Of a DNA stretch of 64,000 nucleotides, positions 37,134-46,646 are shown piece by piece. The DNA lies in contig CAWGKA010000012.1 in NCBI GenBank assembly GCA_963823045.1, positions 124,001 to 188,000 on the forward strand, written 5' to 3'. The translations under genes were made by a program, and so were the position numbers. The notes below the pieces were generated by a model, which had not been told where the DNA came from, made no database searches, and worked only from the letters and a program-made list of their open reading frames with translations. The stretch is from JADLGL01 sp963823045. GTDB lineage: Bacteria; Pseudomonadota; Alphaproteobacteria; Rhizobiales; Kaistiaceae. Within the stretch, counting starts at the first letter, position 1, and every line of letters begins with the position of its first letter.

Positions 37134-37880
37134 CAGCCCGCCTCGGGGACGAAAGCGCCCGGCGGGACGTGACCGTCGACATAGGCGTGGTAGAGCGCGT
37201 CCAACTGCACCCACAGCACCTGGGTCTTGAAGATCAAGGCGTTGCACACCGCCTCGCGCTCCTCGGGCGTGTGGGCGTGTTCCTTGACGAATTCGAGGGC
37301 GAAGCCGGCGTCGCGCGGCGCCTGGTCGAGGCGCTTGCGGAAATAGCCCATGACGCTGTCGATCGATGAAATCATAGTGCTCCAGCATGCCGGAGATGCG
37401 CTCCTCATGGATGCCGGGCGCGAACAGCTCGGTGAGCGAGGAGGCGACGGCTTCAAGCGGCGTGCGGTCGCGAACGAAATGGACATAGGCGTCGACGGCG
37501 AAGCGCGTCGCCGGAAGGATGCCGTCGGTCGATTCGACATAGTCGCGGTCGATGCCGAGGCCGTCGGTCAGCTTCAGCCAGCGGTCGATGCCGCCTTCGC
37601 CGCCCGGCTCGCCATCATGATCGGTGACGCGATGGATCCATTCGCGGCGCAGTTCGCGGTCGCGAAAGCGCGAGATGACGATCGCGTCTTTGATCGGGAT
37701 CGAGGACTGGTAATAGTAGCGGTTGAGCGCCCAGGCCTGGACCTGGCCCTTGTTCAGCTTGCCGCCATGCAGCAGCCGGTGGAACGGATGGAGGTTGTGG
37801 TAGCGGGTCGCGCCGATCTCGCGCAGCCGCGCTTCCATTTCCTCGGCTGAGTGCAGTTCCTTTCTGGGCATCACGTTCAT
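37133..37880 (-). CDS. pqqC: Pyrroloquinoline-quinone synthase (one frameshift as read)
   Basis: PqqC performs the final ring closure and eight-electron oxidation to PQQ. The N-terminal half (GATRYHNLHPFHRLLHGGKL, AWALNRYYYQSSIPIKDA) and the C-terminal half (GYFRKRLDQAPRDAGFALEF, CNALIFKTQVLWVQLDALYH) are perfectly conserved in type but lie in different frames. The break is near 37358-37367, in the YDFID region, and one extra base explains it. The corrected length is 248 residues, normal for the family. Start ATG 37880 overlaps the pqqB TGA (ATGA). In an otherwise clean operon this is probably a base-call error. Confidence 0.9.
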
Positions 37881-38809
37881 AGGACTATCTCCATCCCGTC
37901 GCTTGGGATCTCCCAACCGGCACGCTTCAATTCGGCGCGCTCTGGTGAATTCGGCAGTAGTGCCGGGTTCGAATTATTGATGTGCAGGAATAGCTTGCGG
38001 CCGACGCCGAGCCTGTCAAAGGCGGCGATCGAGCCGCTCTCGCCCGACATCGACATGTGGCCCATGCGCCGTCCGGTCTTCTGGCTGAGGCCGTTGGCGA
38101 TCATCTCGTCGTCGCGCCACAGCGTACCGTCGAAGAAGACAAGCGGCGCACCGGAGACGCGGTCGGCGAGTTCGGGCGTCAGCTCGGCGCAGGCGGCGAG
38201 ATAGAAGAAATGCGCGCCATTTCGCCGATTGCGGATGTGCAGCCCAATCGTGTCGCCGACTTCGGTGCCGAAGCCATGCGCGGCCTCTGCCTCGTCTTCG
38301 AGATAGAGCGCCACCTTGCCGGGCACGGCGAAGGCAACGACCTCGATGCCGGAATCGGTGCCGTCGGGAAGCGTGAGCGCGAAAGGCTTCTCAAGCTCGA
38401 CGCTCTGGCGGGCGACGAGATCCGGATTGAGGACGTTGAAAATCGAATTCTCGCGCAAGACCGACATGACGCGGTCATGCCCGTAGATCGTGAAGCGCTG
38501 TCCCTCGCGCAGATTCAGCAGCCCAGCCACCGCATCGACGTCGCCATTGGTGAGAATGACGCCGGCAATCGGGCTGTCGCGCAGACCATGGCGGGGATGA
38601 AGCTTTGGATTTTCGGTGATCTGTTGCCGCAAATCGGGGGCGGCGTTGATGAGAAACCAGTTCTCGCCGTCGGCGCTGACCGCCGCGGATGCCTGTGTCG
38701 ATCTCAGGCTTGGATTGTTTCGACGCGCCTCATTACAGACGGCGCAATTGCAGTTCCACTGGGGGAGACCGCCCCCCGCCGCAGCTCCTAGAACGAGCAC
38801 ATGGAGCAT
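37877..38809 (-). CDS. pqqB: PqqB, metallo-beta-lactamase-fold PQQ biosynthesis protein
   Basis: PqqB is a non-haem iron/zinc MBL-fold protein that hydroxylates the crosslinked Glu-Tyr intermediate. The 310-residue protein starts HVLVLGAAAGGGLPQWNCNC with the structural zinc Cys cluster (CNCAVCNEARR). It has ILTNGDVDAVAGLLNLREGQ, VVFFDGTLWRDDEMI and HMSMSGESGSIAAF, all typical. It lies 34 bases after pqqA and its stop overlaps pqqC. Confidence 0.96.
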   Translation of the reverse strand: MLHVLVLGAAAGGGLPQWNCNCAVCNEARRNNPSLRSTQASAAVSADGENWFLINAAPDLRQQITENPKLHPRHGLRDSPIAGVILTNGDVDAVAGLLNLREGQRFTIYGHDRVMSVLRENSIFNVLNPDLVARQSVELEKPFALTLPDGTDSGIEVVAFAVPGKVALYLEDEAEAAHGFGTEVGDTIGLHIRNRRNGAHFFYLAACAELTPELADRVSGAPLVFFDGTLWRDDEMIANGLSQKTGRRMGHMSMSGESGSIAAFDRLGVGRKLFLHINNSNPALLPNSPERAELKRAGWEIPSDGMEIVL

Positions 38810-38843
38810 TTTGTCCTATCGAGCGCGGCGGGGGTCAGTGTGA

Positions 38844-38924
38844 CTACTTGCGGGTCGCGCAAGCGTACATGTTGATTTCCATGCCGACGCAGACTTCGGC
38901 GATCTTCGGGGTCTTCCAGGCCAT
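38844..38924 (-). CDS. pqqA: PQQ precursor peptide PqqA
   Basis: A 26-residue ribosomal precursor, MAWKTPKIAEVCVGMEINMY then ACATRK. The crosslinked residues are Glu16 and Tyr20 in the E-x3-Y motif, and the PQQ skeleton derives from them. GGAGG lies 6-10 bases upstream of ATG 38924. Too short for most gene finders, but position and motif at the head of pqqBCDE make it certain. Confidence 0.97.
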   Translation of the reverse strand: MAWKTPKIAEVCVGMEINMYACATRK

Positions 38925-39146
38925 GATATCCTCCATAAGAAGGCGGCGTGAGTGCCGCGATCGACACCAGAAATATCGGGCGTCGAGAACTTGATTACGG
39001 AAACATGACTCGGAGAGAAATCTATAGCTGCCATCGGCATCGTCTATGGTGCGTTCAGCAATCTGTATTTGCTGATGTTTTCGTGTCGCACAGATGTCGT
39101 ATTGCGCGTTTGCAGGTGGGCAGGGCATGACGGCGGGGCTTTCAGC

Positions 39147-40089
39147 CTACCAACGCGCCGCCGCGGCGACATCATCCAACGCGGCGACGGTCGCTTCCTT
39201 GACGCCCGGCTCGGTTATCGCATGACCTGCCCTTTCCACGATCACCACGCGCGAATCCTTCCACGCCGCAGCGAGCGCGGCTGAACCGCTTGGCGGGCAG
39301 AGCAGGTCGTAGCGGCCTTGCACCATGACGCCGGGAATGCCCGCAAGACGCGATGCTTCGTCGACGAGCTGGTTCGGGCGCAGGAAGCAGTCATTGCTGA
39401 GGTAATGGGCTTCGAACAACGGCGTCGCCGGCAGTGGCGTCGGCCAGTTGCGGTCGAGCGTGACGCGCGTCGCCAGCGGGGCGATATCGGACAGGATGCG
39501 CTCGGTGTCGTGCCAGATCCAGTGTGCCTGGGCGTGCACGGCCGGGTCGGGATCGAGGATGCGGCGCCAATAGGCGGCGAGGGGGTCGCGTCGTTCGTCC
39601 GCCGTGAGGATTGACAGGAAGTCGTCGAGGAGGCCGGGCCGGAACCGCTTCGGTCCATCGAGGAATGCCCAGTCGAGTTCGGCGCGGGTGCCGAGGAAGA
39701 CGGCGCGCAACACCATGCCGGCAACGCGCTCCGGATGCCGCTCGGCATAGGCGACGGCGAGGGTGGCGCCCCATGATCCGCCCACGACCAGCCAACGCTC
39801 GATGCCAAAGGCTTCGCGGATCTTCTCGATGTCGCCAATGAGATGGTCGGTGGTGTTGGCGGCGAGTTCGCGATAGGGGCGGCTTCGTCCGGCGCCACGC
39901 TGGTCAAAGAAGATGGTGCGAAAGCGGGTCGGGTCGTAACAGTCCGCGCTGTTCGGGGCGACAGCCGCCGCCCGGGCCGCCATGCAGGAAGATGACCGGC
40001 CGCCCGGACCCGACAGCCTCGACATACACCTCATGCCCGTCGCCGACAGGGAGATGCGTTCCCAGCTGATCGCTGCCTTGGTCCTTCAT
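39147..40089 (-). CDS. pip: Prolyl aminopeptidase (alpha/beta hydrolase; one frameshift as read)
   Basis: Releases N-terminal proline from peptides. The N-terminal part (from ATG 40089, with VIFLHGGPGGGC) is in one frame; the rest, FRTIFFDQRGAGRSRPY, VVGGSWGATLAVAYAERHPE with nucleophile Ser, and HAQAHWIWHDTE, is in another. The break is at a GGGG run at 39955-39958; removing one base restores CRPNSADCYDPTRF, which matches the family, and gives 313 residues. It is on the same strand and about 220 bases upstream of pqqA, so a role in trimming PqqA-derived peptides is conceivable but unproven. Confidence 0.88.
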
Positions 40090-40204
40090 GGGTCATGCGT
40101 TAAGCGCATGGTGGCCGGCGCGCAATTCCTTCCGTCCAAGGGTTGCGAGCGCGAAAGGCTGAATGGCAGTGTCGTCGCACCCAGCTGCGAGGAGCGAGCA
40201 AGAT

Positions 40205-40606
<402 letters not shown>

Positions 40607-40616
40607 GGTTGCTACG

Positions 40617-40632
40617 ATCACTGTTGTGTGAT
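40617..40632. promoter_or_regulatory. Inverted repeat upstream of nosR-like gene
   Basis: ATCAC-tgttgt-GTGAT, a perfect 5-bp inverted repeat with 6-base spacer, just after the cupin stop and about 235 bases before the nosR-like start. Could be a regulator site; no regulator gene is adjacent. Confidence 0.3.
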
Positions 40633-40865
40633 GTCTTCGCGCTGCTTGAGCGGCGACCACCAGCACACGCTTTAGTTAGCGGAATACCTGGATATTCGTC
40701 CTTGCCAAGTCGTCACGCAGTCGTCATTCTCAGCGACGGCCAAAGGCTATTCGATCCCTTGAGGGAGGGGTATCGGAGCATGATCGAGATAAAGCGGGTC
40801 TGGGCGGGAATATCGCTCGGGTGCCGGAGGTGGGGCCTGACAGGTCGGCCGATGGGCGGGGGAGC

Positions 40866-43115
40866 ATGCGCATGCGCGCTATGAAGGTATTTGTCGGTCT
40901 CCTTTTCGGGGCCGTCATTCTTGCGACCGCGAGTGGCGCCAATGCGGCGACGGACGATCATCCGCCGCTGGCCGAACGCGCAACGGCGGACATCCTCAGC
41001 GCGGTTTATCCTGAGGCCGATCACTTCAGCGAACCGGAAGGCACGCCGCCGATCATCACGGCCTATGACGCCGATGAGAATATCCTCGGCTACGTGTTCT
41101 CGACCTATGACGTGGTGCGGGCACCGAGCTACTCGCCCCGGCCGTTCGACGCCATCGTCGGCATGGACAAGACCGGCCGGCTCGTCGGGATCAAGGTGAT
41201 CGAATATCACGATCCCCACCTTATTGATTCAACGACGCGCTTCGGCCTGCTCCTTCAATTCCTGCAGTCCTATGTCGACGAAGCCTACCCGGTGATGAAC
41301 CCGAATGCGCCGGCTGCGGAGTCGCCGTATATCGTCGCCGGCGCAACGATCTCCGCGCGCGCATTTCTGAGCGGCATCGCGGACGCAGGTCGTGTGATCT
41401 TCCGCGCCACCAGCGACGCCCCCCCGATCACCGAGCCGACGCTCGACCGTGACAGCTATGCCTATCAGACGTGGCAGCAGCTCCTGGCGAGCGGCGCCGT
41501 CGTCAACAAGCCGATCACCTACGGCGACGCGCGTTCCTTGTTCGCTGCAGCCGGCGAAAACGGCGACGAGGCGGATGTGCCGCTTGGTGTGCCGGAGAAC
41601 GTCGTCAGCCCGACCGTGTTCGAATGCCGCTTCGCCGCGACCGGACGATGCGATGATCGGCCAGTCGAGCCGCATCCGGACGATCAAACCTATATCGACC
41701 TCTATCTGGCGCTGGGCACTCCGGCGATGGTTGGGCGCAACGCGCTTGGCTCGGATTACTACGCCGACGTGACCGCGGAGCTGTCCAGAGACGCCAACTT
41801 CCTGATCCTGATGTCGCGCGGTGAGTACGATTTCCGCGGTCTGAGCTACTATCGCGGTCCGGACTACGCGTTTGACCGTATCCAGCTCGTCCAGGGAGAC
41901 CTCAAGCTCACCTTCACACGCGAGCAGCAGCAGCAGTTCCACACCTACCATGGTCAATATGGCGGCAACCGGCCCTATCTGCCCGAGGCCAGCTCATTCA
42001 TCATCCCGGCCGATTCGGGCTTCGATCCCCTGCAGCCCTTCCGGGTCGTGCTGCTGATCAACGGCACGCACGCGGACGGGACGCAGTTCAGCGTCCCGGT
42101 GCCGGTCGACTATCAGGTGCCGCGGACGCTCGTGCTCGAGCCGTTCGTCGAACCGCCGCCGGCCTGGGTGCAGTCGTGGCAGGCTTCGACCACCGACCTC
42201 GCCATCCTTGGCGCCATGCTGGTGGTGTTGACGCTGATCTTCATCTTCCAGGGGAAGCTCACGAAGTCCGAGCGGGCGCATCGCTGGATCCGCAATAGCT
42301 TCCTGCTGTTCACGCTCATCTGGCTCGGCTGGATTGCCGGCGGCCAGCTGTCGATCGTGCATGTCGTGAGCTACGTGACGGCGCCGTTTGAGCATTACGG
42401 CATCGGCTTCTATCTGGCCGAACCGCTCATCGTCGTTCTCGGCATCTATGTGCTGCTGTCGCTGATCATCATCGGCAGAGGCGTGTTTTGCGGCTGGCTG
42501 TGTCCGTTCGGCGCATTGCAGGAGCTGACGTCCAAGGTCGGCCGCTTCCTGCGGCTGCCCAAATGGAATCCGTCCGAGCGGGTGCAGAAGTGGATGTGGA
42601 TACCGAAATACGGCACCGCTGCACTCATCGTCGGCGCGGCCTTCGCGGCCCCTGCGGCGCTCGCCGCCACCGAAGAGATCGAACCGTTCAAGACGGCGAT
42701 CACCTCCGCCTTCGTGCGGCCGTGGCCTTACGTCACCTACGCGGTCGTGCTGCTCGGCATGGGCCTCTTCACCGAGCGCTTCTTCTGCCGGTTCCTGTGC
42801 CCGCTTGGCGGCGTGCTGGCGCTGTTCGACCGGCTGCACATCTTCAACTTCCTGAAGAGGCGCGCCGAATGCGGCAGCCCCTGCCAGCTGTGCGAGCGTG
42901 GTTGCCCGGTGAAGGCCATCAACGCCAATGGCGCAATCGTCATGGCCGAGTGCTTCCAGTGCCTGGACTGCATGGTCACCTATTATGACGACGAGCGCTG
43001 CCCGCCGCTGGCCAAGACCCGCAAGCAGCAGGCGCGCCAGCCGATCCCGCCGATGGGCAGCCCGGTTCCGGCCTATGCCCGTTCGTCCACCCCGGTGTTC
43101 GGAGCTGACAAATGA
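40866..43115 (+). CDS. NosR/NirI-family membrane flavo-iron-sulfur protein
   Basis: A 749-residue inner-membrane protein. Signal peptide (ending SGANA), then a periplasmic FMN-binding domain whose attachment site is the (S/T)GAT-like motif in SPYIVAGATISARA. A large soluble region with RCDDRPVEPHP follows, then several transmembrane helices (about residues 450-640). Two C-x3-CP motifs lie on the membrane part (CGWLCPFGALQ, CRFLCPLGGVL), with a C-terminal ferredoxin-like domain (CQLCERGCP, CFQCLDCM). NosR passes electrons to N2O reductase. Here no nosZ or nosDFYL is in the window; only an ApbE, which installs the FMN, follows. The true acceptor may differ. ATG 40866, 40872 or 40881 are possible starts. 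Confidence 0.85.
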   Translation: MRMRAMKVFVGLLFGAVILATASGANAATDDHPPLAERATADILSAVYPEADHFSEPEGTPPIITAYDADENILGYVFSTYDVVRAPSYSPRPFDAIVGMDKTGRLVGIKVIEYHDPHLIDSTTRFGLLLQFLQSYVDEAYPVMNPNAPAAESPYIVAGATISARAFLSGIADAGRVIFRATSDAPPITEPTLDRDSYAYQTWQQLLASGAVVNKPITYGDARSLFAAAGENGDEADVPLGVPENVVSPTVFECRFAATGRCDDRPVEPHPDDQTYIDLYLALGTPAMVGRNALGSDYYADVTAELSRDANFLILMSRGEYDFRGLSYYRGPDYAFDRIQLVQGDLKLTFTREQQQQFHTYHGQYGGNRPYLPEASSFIIPADSGFDPLQPFRVVLLINGTHADGTQFSVPVPVDYQVPRTLVLEPFVEPPPAWVQSWQASTTDLAILGAMLVVLTLIFIFQGKLTKSERAHRWIRNSFLLFTLIWLGWIAGGQLSIVHVVSYVTAPFEHYGIGFYLAEPLIVVLGIYVLLSLIIIGRGVFCGWLCPFGALQELTSKVGRFLRLPKWNPSERVQKWMWIPKYGTAALIVGAAFAAPAALAATEEIEPFKTAITSAFVRPWPYVTYAVVLLGMGLFTERFFCRFLCPLGGVLALFDRLHIFNFLKRRAECGSPCQLCERGCPVKAINANGAIVMAECFQCLDCMVTYYDDERCPPLAKTRKQQARQPIPPMGSPVPAYARSSTPVFGADK

Positions 43116-44131
43116 GCGCGATAGACCTCTCCATCGGCCCGAAGCAGAAAGGTCTGTCGCGTCGTCAGGCTCTGAAGATCGTGGCGGCTACGGCGGCGGT
43201 TCCGGCCGTGGTCGGCGGCATTCGCCTGCTCGCGCCACAAGGCGAATTTCACACCTGGAACGGGGAGGCGCTTGGCGCCATTTCGTCCCTGACGATCTGG
43301 CATCCGAATGCCGGTTACGCGCAGCGGACGATGAACCGCATGCTGACCGAAGTCGCCCGGCTTGAGCAGATATTCAGCTTGTTCCGCATGGAGAGCGAGC
43401 TGTCGCGGCTGAACCGTGACAGCGCCGTCGCCAATGCCTCGTCCGACCTGGTTGCCGTCATGGAAGCCGGCCGGGCCATGGGACAGGCGAGCGGCGGGTC
43501 CTTCGACCCGACCGTGCAGCCGCTGTGGGACATCTATGTCCGGCACTTCTCCACGCCTTTCGCCGATCCAGCCGGGCCTGCTCCGGCCGAGCTCGACGAT
43601 GCGCGGCGCCTCATCGGCTATCAGCGCATCGATATCGGCTCGCGCTCCGTCGCCTTCGACACGCCCGGCATGGCGGCGACGCTCAACGGCATCGCCCAGG
43701 GCTACATCACCGACCGCATTGGCGATCTGCTGCGCAATGAAGGCTTCGAGCATGTTGTCGTCGAGCTCGGTGAGACGCGCGTGCTCGGTGACTATCCGGG
43801 TGGCGGGCCGTGGCACGTTGCGCTTCGCGACCAGAACGGCTCGACCGACAGGTCGGTCGACATCACCAATGGGTCGCTTGCAATGTCGGGCGGCTATGGC
43901 ACGACCTTCGATCCCAGCGGCCGCAACCATCATTTGTTCGATCCGGCTACCGGCCGCAGCGCCAACCTTCTTCACGACGTCGTCGTGATGACGCCGCGGG
44001 CGATGGAAGCGGATGCACTGGCGACGGCGCTGTTCGTTGCCGGCGAGGAGCGGGCACCTGCGATCCTGGCAAACTATCCGGGCGCCTCGGCGATCCTCAC
44101 GCGGCTCGACAGGAGCGAACTCAGGCTCTGA
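43112..44131 (+). CDS. apbE: FAD:protein FMN transferase (ApbE/NosX type)
   Basis: Covalently attaches FMN to a Thr/Ser of partner flavoproteins using FAD. The 339-residue protein has a Tat-type signal (SRRQALKIVAATAAVPAVVG). Family marks are MGQASGGSFDPTVQPLWDIY, GMAATLNGIAQGYITDRIGD, HVVVELGETRVLGD and FDPATGRSANLL. It overlaps the nosR-like stop (ATGA), so the two are translationally coupled, and the NosR FMN domain is the obvious substrate. A terminator hairpin follows. Confidence 0.92.
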   Translation: MSAIDLSIGPKQKGLSRRQALKIVAATAAVPAVVGGIRLLAPQGEFHTWNGEALGAISSLTIWHPNAGYAQRTMNRMLTEVARLEQIFSLFRMESELSRLNRDSAVANASSDLVAVMEAGRAMGQASGGSFDPTVQPLWDIYVRHFSTPFADPAGPAPAELDDARRLIGYQRIDIGSRSVAFDTPGMAATLNGIAQGYITDRIGDLLRNEGFEHVVVELGETRVLGDYPGGGPWHVALRDQNGSTDRSVDITNGSLAMSGGYGTTFDPSGRNHHLFDPATGRSANLLHDVVVMTPRAMEADALATALFVAGEERAPAILANYPGASAILTRLDRSELRL

Positions 44132-44160
44132 CCAACGAACACTAGGTTTCGACGGAAATT

Positions 44161-44193
44161 GAAGCGCCCGCCATGAGCGGGCGCTTCGCTTTT
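44161..44193 (+). terminator. Terminator after the nosR-apbE pair
   Basis: Perfect 11-bp stem GAAGCGCCCGC / GCGGGCGCTTC with loop CATGA, then GCTTTT. It separates apbE from the converging secreted protein gene and may serve both. Confidence 0.8.
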
Positions 44194-44199
44194 GGGGGT

Positions 44200-45747
44200 T
44201 CACTGCATCCGCACCGACGAGACGGCGTTGTCGCGATCGCCGACGAGTTGCGGAACGTTGCTGGAATAGAGCTCGCACCAGCCGCCGAAACCCGCATCGC
44301 GGCAGACCTGGACCGAATAGCCGGGCTGCACGGTGATCGAGCTGATGCGGTTGTCCCAACCGGACGGCATGAGCGAGTAGCTCTGATTGGCGTCGATGCA
44401 GAACGAAGCGCCGGTGTAGTTGGCGTATTCGTAGAAGCAGACACGGGCGTCGGGTGATACGCCGGCCGTGGTCAGCACGCGATAGGACGAGATCGAGTTA
44501 TTGCGGAAGCTCGTCAGGTTAACGTCGCCCGCATAGGTCTGGCACCAGCCGGCGAGGTTGGGGTCGCCACACACGGTGACCTTGGCATTGGCACCGACGC
44601 GGATCGACGTGATCGCGTTGTTGCGGCTGCCGGTGATGCTGGCGTTGGTTTGCCCGACGGCGGCGCAGAAGGTGTCGCCGGCGAAGTTGTTGTCCGAATA
44701 GAAGCAAACCTGGTTGGCGGCCGGCGTCGGAGTCTGCGGCGGTGGCGGCGTCTGCTGCTGTTGCGTCGGGATGCCCAACTGGGCACCGGTCTGCGAGATC
44801 AGCTGACCGGTCTGCGTCGACCGCAGATATTGCGCCGAGGCCCAGGCCGACTGGCCCTGATAGGTGAACTGGCACCAGGAGTAGCCGGCGAGGCACAGCT
44901 GGATCGAAACCACGCCACTCTGCGGAATGACGAACTGGACGGGGTAGTTTGTGCTTGGACCCGAGCGCGCGTTGAGCGCCGTCGTCGGCGATGCGGGCAC
45001 GCCGTTGTTCGGCTGCGGCGTCGGGGTTGGCGCTCCGGAGACCGGCGTGCCGCCGATATTCACGGTGCGATAGGACGAGGTCGAATTATCGCGGACGCCG
45101 GTGAGGTTGACGTCGTCGACATAGGTCCGGCACCAGCCGCCGAAATTGGCGTCGCCGCAGACCTCGACCGTAGCGCCCGCGCCGATGCGAATCGACGAAA
45201 TGACGTCGTTCCAAGGGGCGGTGAGGCTGGCGTTGGATGCACCCATGTTGACGCAGAAGGCGTTGCCCGCGAACCCGGCGTCTGCATAGAAGCAGACCTC
45301 GTTGGCGCCGGGCGTCGGCGGCGTTGGCGTTGGCGTTGGCGTGGGTGGAGTAGGCGTCGGCGTTGGCAACTGCGGCAGGCCGAATTGCTGGCCGAGCACG
45401 CCGAGCAGGAACTGGAAGAACGGGCCAAGCTGCGGGCCTGCCTGGATCATAGGCTGGTTGTTCTGCGACAGCAGCAGATACTGCCCCTGCGCCCAGCCGG
45501 ACTGATTGTTGAGTCCAACTTCGCACCAGGAATAATCCTGGTTGCATTGCAAGACGGTCACTTCCGTATTCGGCGGAATGACGAATTGGACGGGATATTG
45601 CGGGCCGGGGCCGGTATGGGCCTCAAGCTGCGCCGACGTATGCGCGGTGAGCTGCTGGGCCTCGGCCGGCGCCACGAAAGCGAGAGCGGTGCAGGCGGTC
45701 GCGATGACGAGGAAAGAGCGTAGGAAACGTAACTTTGTTGCCGACAT
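44200..45747 (-). CDS. Secreted SH3b / beta-gamma-crystallin-like multidomain protein
   Basis: A 515-residue exported protein (signal ends PAEAQ; GGAAGG precedes ATG 45747). Order of parts: an SH3b-like domain with YPVQFVIPPNTEVTVLQC; a T/P linker of alternating TPTPTPP; a crystallin-like domain VCFYADAGFAGNAFC; a second SH3b-like copy with YPVQFVIPQSGVVSIQLC; a Q/P/T linker; then two more crystallin-like domains (VCFYSDNNFAGDTFC and VCFYEYANYTGASFC). Each crystallin unit has paired Cys and an IxSIRVG strand, like the peptidase inhibitor I36/beta-gamma-crystallin families, some of which bind Ca2+. Probably acts at the cell surface. Terminator shared with apbE. Confidence 0.8.
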   Translation of the reverse strand: MSATKLRFLRSFLVIATACTALAFVAPAEAQQLTAHTSAQLEAHTGPGPQYPVQFVIPPNTEVTVLQCNQDYSWCEVGLNNQSGWAQGQYLLLSQNNQPMIQAGPQLGPFFQFLLGVLGQQFGLPQLPTPTPTPPTPTPTPTPPTPGANEVCFYADAGFAGNAFCVNMGASNASLTAPWNDVISSIRIGAGATVEVCGDANFGGWCRTYVDDVNLTGVRDNSTSSYRTVNIGGTPVSGAPTPTPQPNNGVPASPTTALNARSGPSTNYPVQFVIPQSGVVSIQLCLAGYSWCQFTYQGQSAWASAQYLRSTQTGQLISQTGAQLGIPTQQQQTPPPPQTPTPAANQVCFYSDNNFAGDTFCAAVGQTNASITGSRNNAITSIRVGANAKVTVCGDPNLAGWCQTYAGDVNLTSFRNNSISSYRVLTTAGVSPDARVCFYEYANYTGASFCIDANQSYSLMPSGWDNRISSITVQPGYSVQVCRDAGFGGWCELYSSNVPQLVGDRDNAVSSVRMQ

Positions 45748-45938
45748 AGTCTGCCTTCCAATTTGTGGACCCACCTCCATCTCCGGCACAGTGTAGAGCC
45801 CAATAAGGGCATTTTTACGAGACGGCGCCGCGTTGCGCGATCCAGTGGATGGCGGTTTTGTTGCCATCTTGTGGCTGTAAGCGAAGCGAAGTTAGGCTAG
45901 TGTTTGATAAATCGACCCACACGGCAAGGAGGTATCCG

Positions 45939-46451
45939 ATGCGAAATTCGGTTGGCAGGTTCATGGCTACGGTCGCGGTGTGTGCGACGGCAGCGGTCGT
46001 TGCGGCTACGCCCAGTTCGGCCCAAAAGGGCGCGACAGCGGCAAACCCCATGGCTGCCGGATTTGCGTTCTGCGAGACCGGGGCCTCCGACATAACGGGC
46101 GGGGCGCTCGCCGCCGCCGGCTGGTCGATCGACGACCAGGGCACTTACGGACCGTATTTCAGCTCCGTCAACGTCTCCCGGAATGGCGGAGACGATTACG
46201 GCTATGTGTCGGTCCAGCCCTTCGCGACGGTGGAGCTGGTCTATTGCACCTATGACGTTTATGTCGACGCATCGTTCGACATGGCGGCGATCGCCCAGCA
46301 GATGGGCTACACCGGCGAGACGCAGGTCGTTGACGGCGATACCTACGGCACCTGGGAGTTGACCGGTGACGGCGAAGGCAGGCTCGTTCAGGCGACGATT
46401 TCCGGCAACTACTTCTATCTTGAGCTCAGCTGGATCAGAGATCTGCCCTAG
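45939..46451 (+). CDS. Secreted protein, unknown function
   Basis: A 170-residue protein with a perfect AAGGAGGT 7 bases before ATG 45939 and a signal peptide ending SSAQ (about residue 29). The mature part is rich in Gly, Asp, Tyr and Thr, with two Cys (FCETG, VYCTYD), and ends LVQATISGNYFYLELSWIR. I do not recognise a family. It is divergent from the SH3b/crystallin gene with about 190 bases between starts. Strong ribosome site suggests it is well expressed. Confidence 0.75.
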   Translation: MRNSVGRFMATVAVCATAAVVAATPSSAQKGATAANPMAAGFAFCETGASDITGGALAAAGWSIDDQGTYGPYFSSVNVSRNGGDDYGYVSVQPFATVELVYCTYDVYVDASFDMAAIAQQMGYTGETQVVDGDTYGTWELTGDGEGRLVQATISGNYFYLELSWIRDLP

Positions 46452-46646
46452 CCCGATAGGGCGTCAGATTGTTGCGGCGCTTGCGCTGGGTTTAGCCGGC
46501 ACAGCGTCGCAGCTCTCTTTCGGACGGAATTCCTGCCTGGTGGTGGTGACGCTGCATAACCCGGTTGCGACTGCACGACAGCGCGGGTGACAACCTTCGC
46601 GTAAGACGTTGGGTGCCAAGGTCGGTCCCAGCGCATAGCGAGCAGC

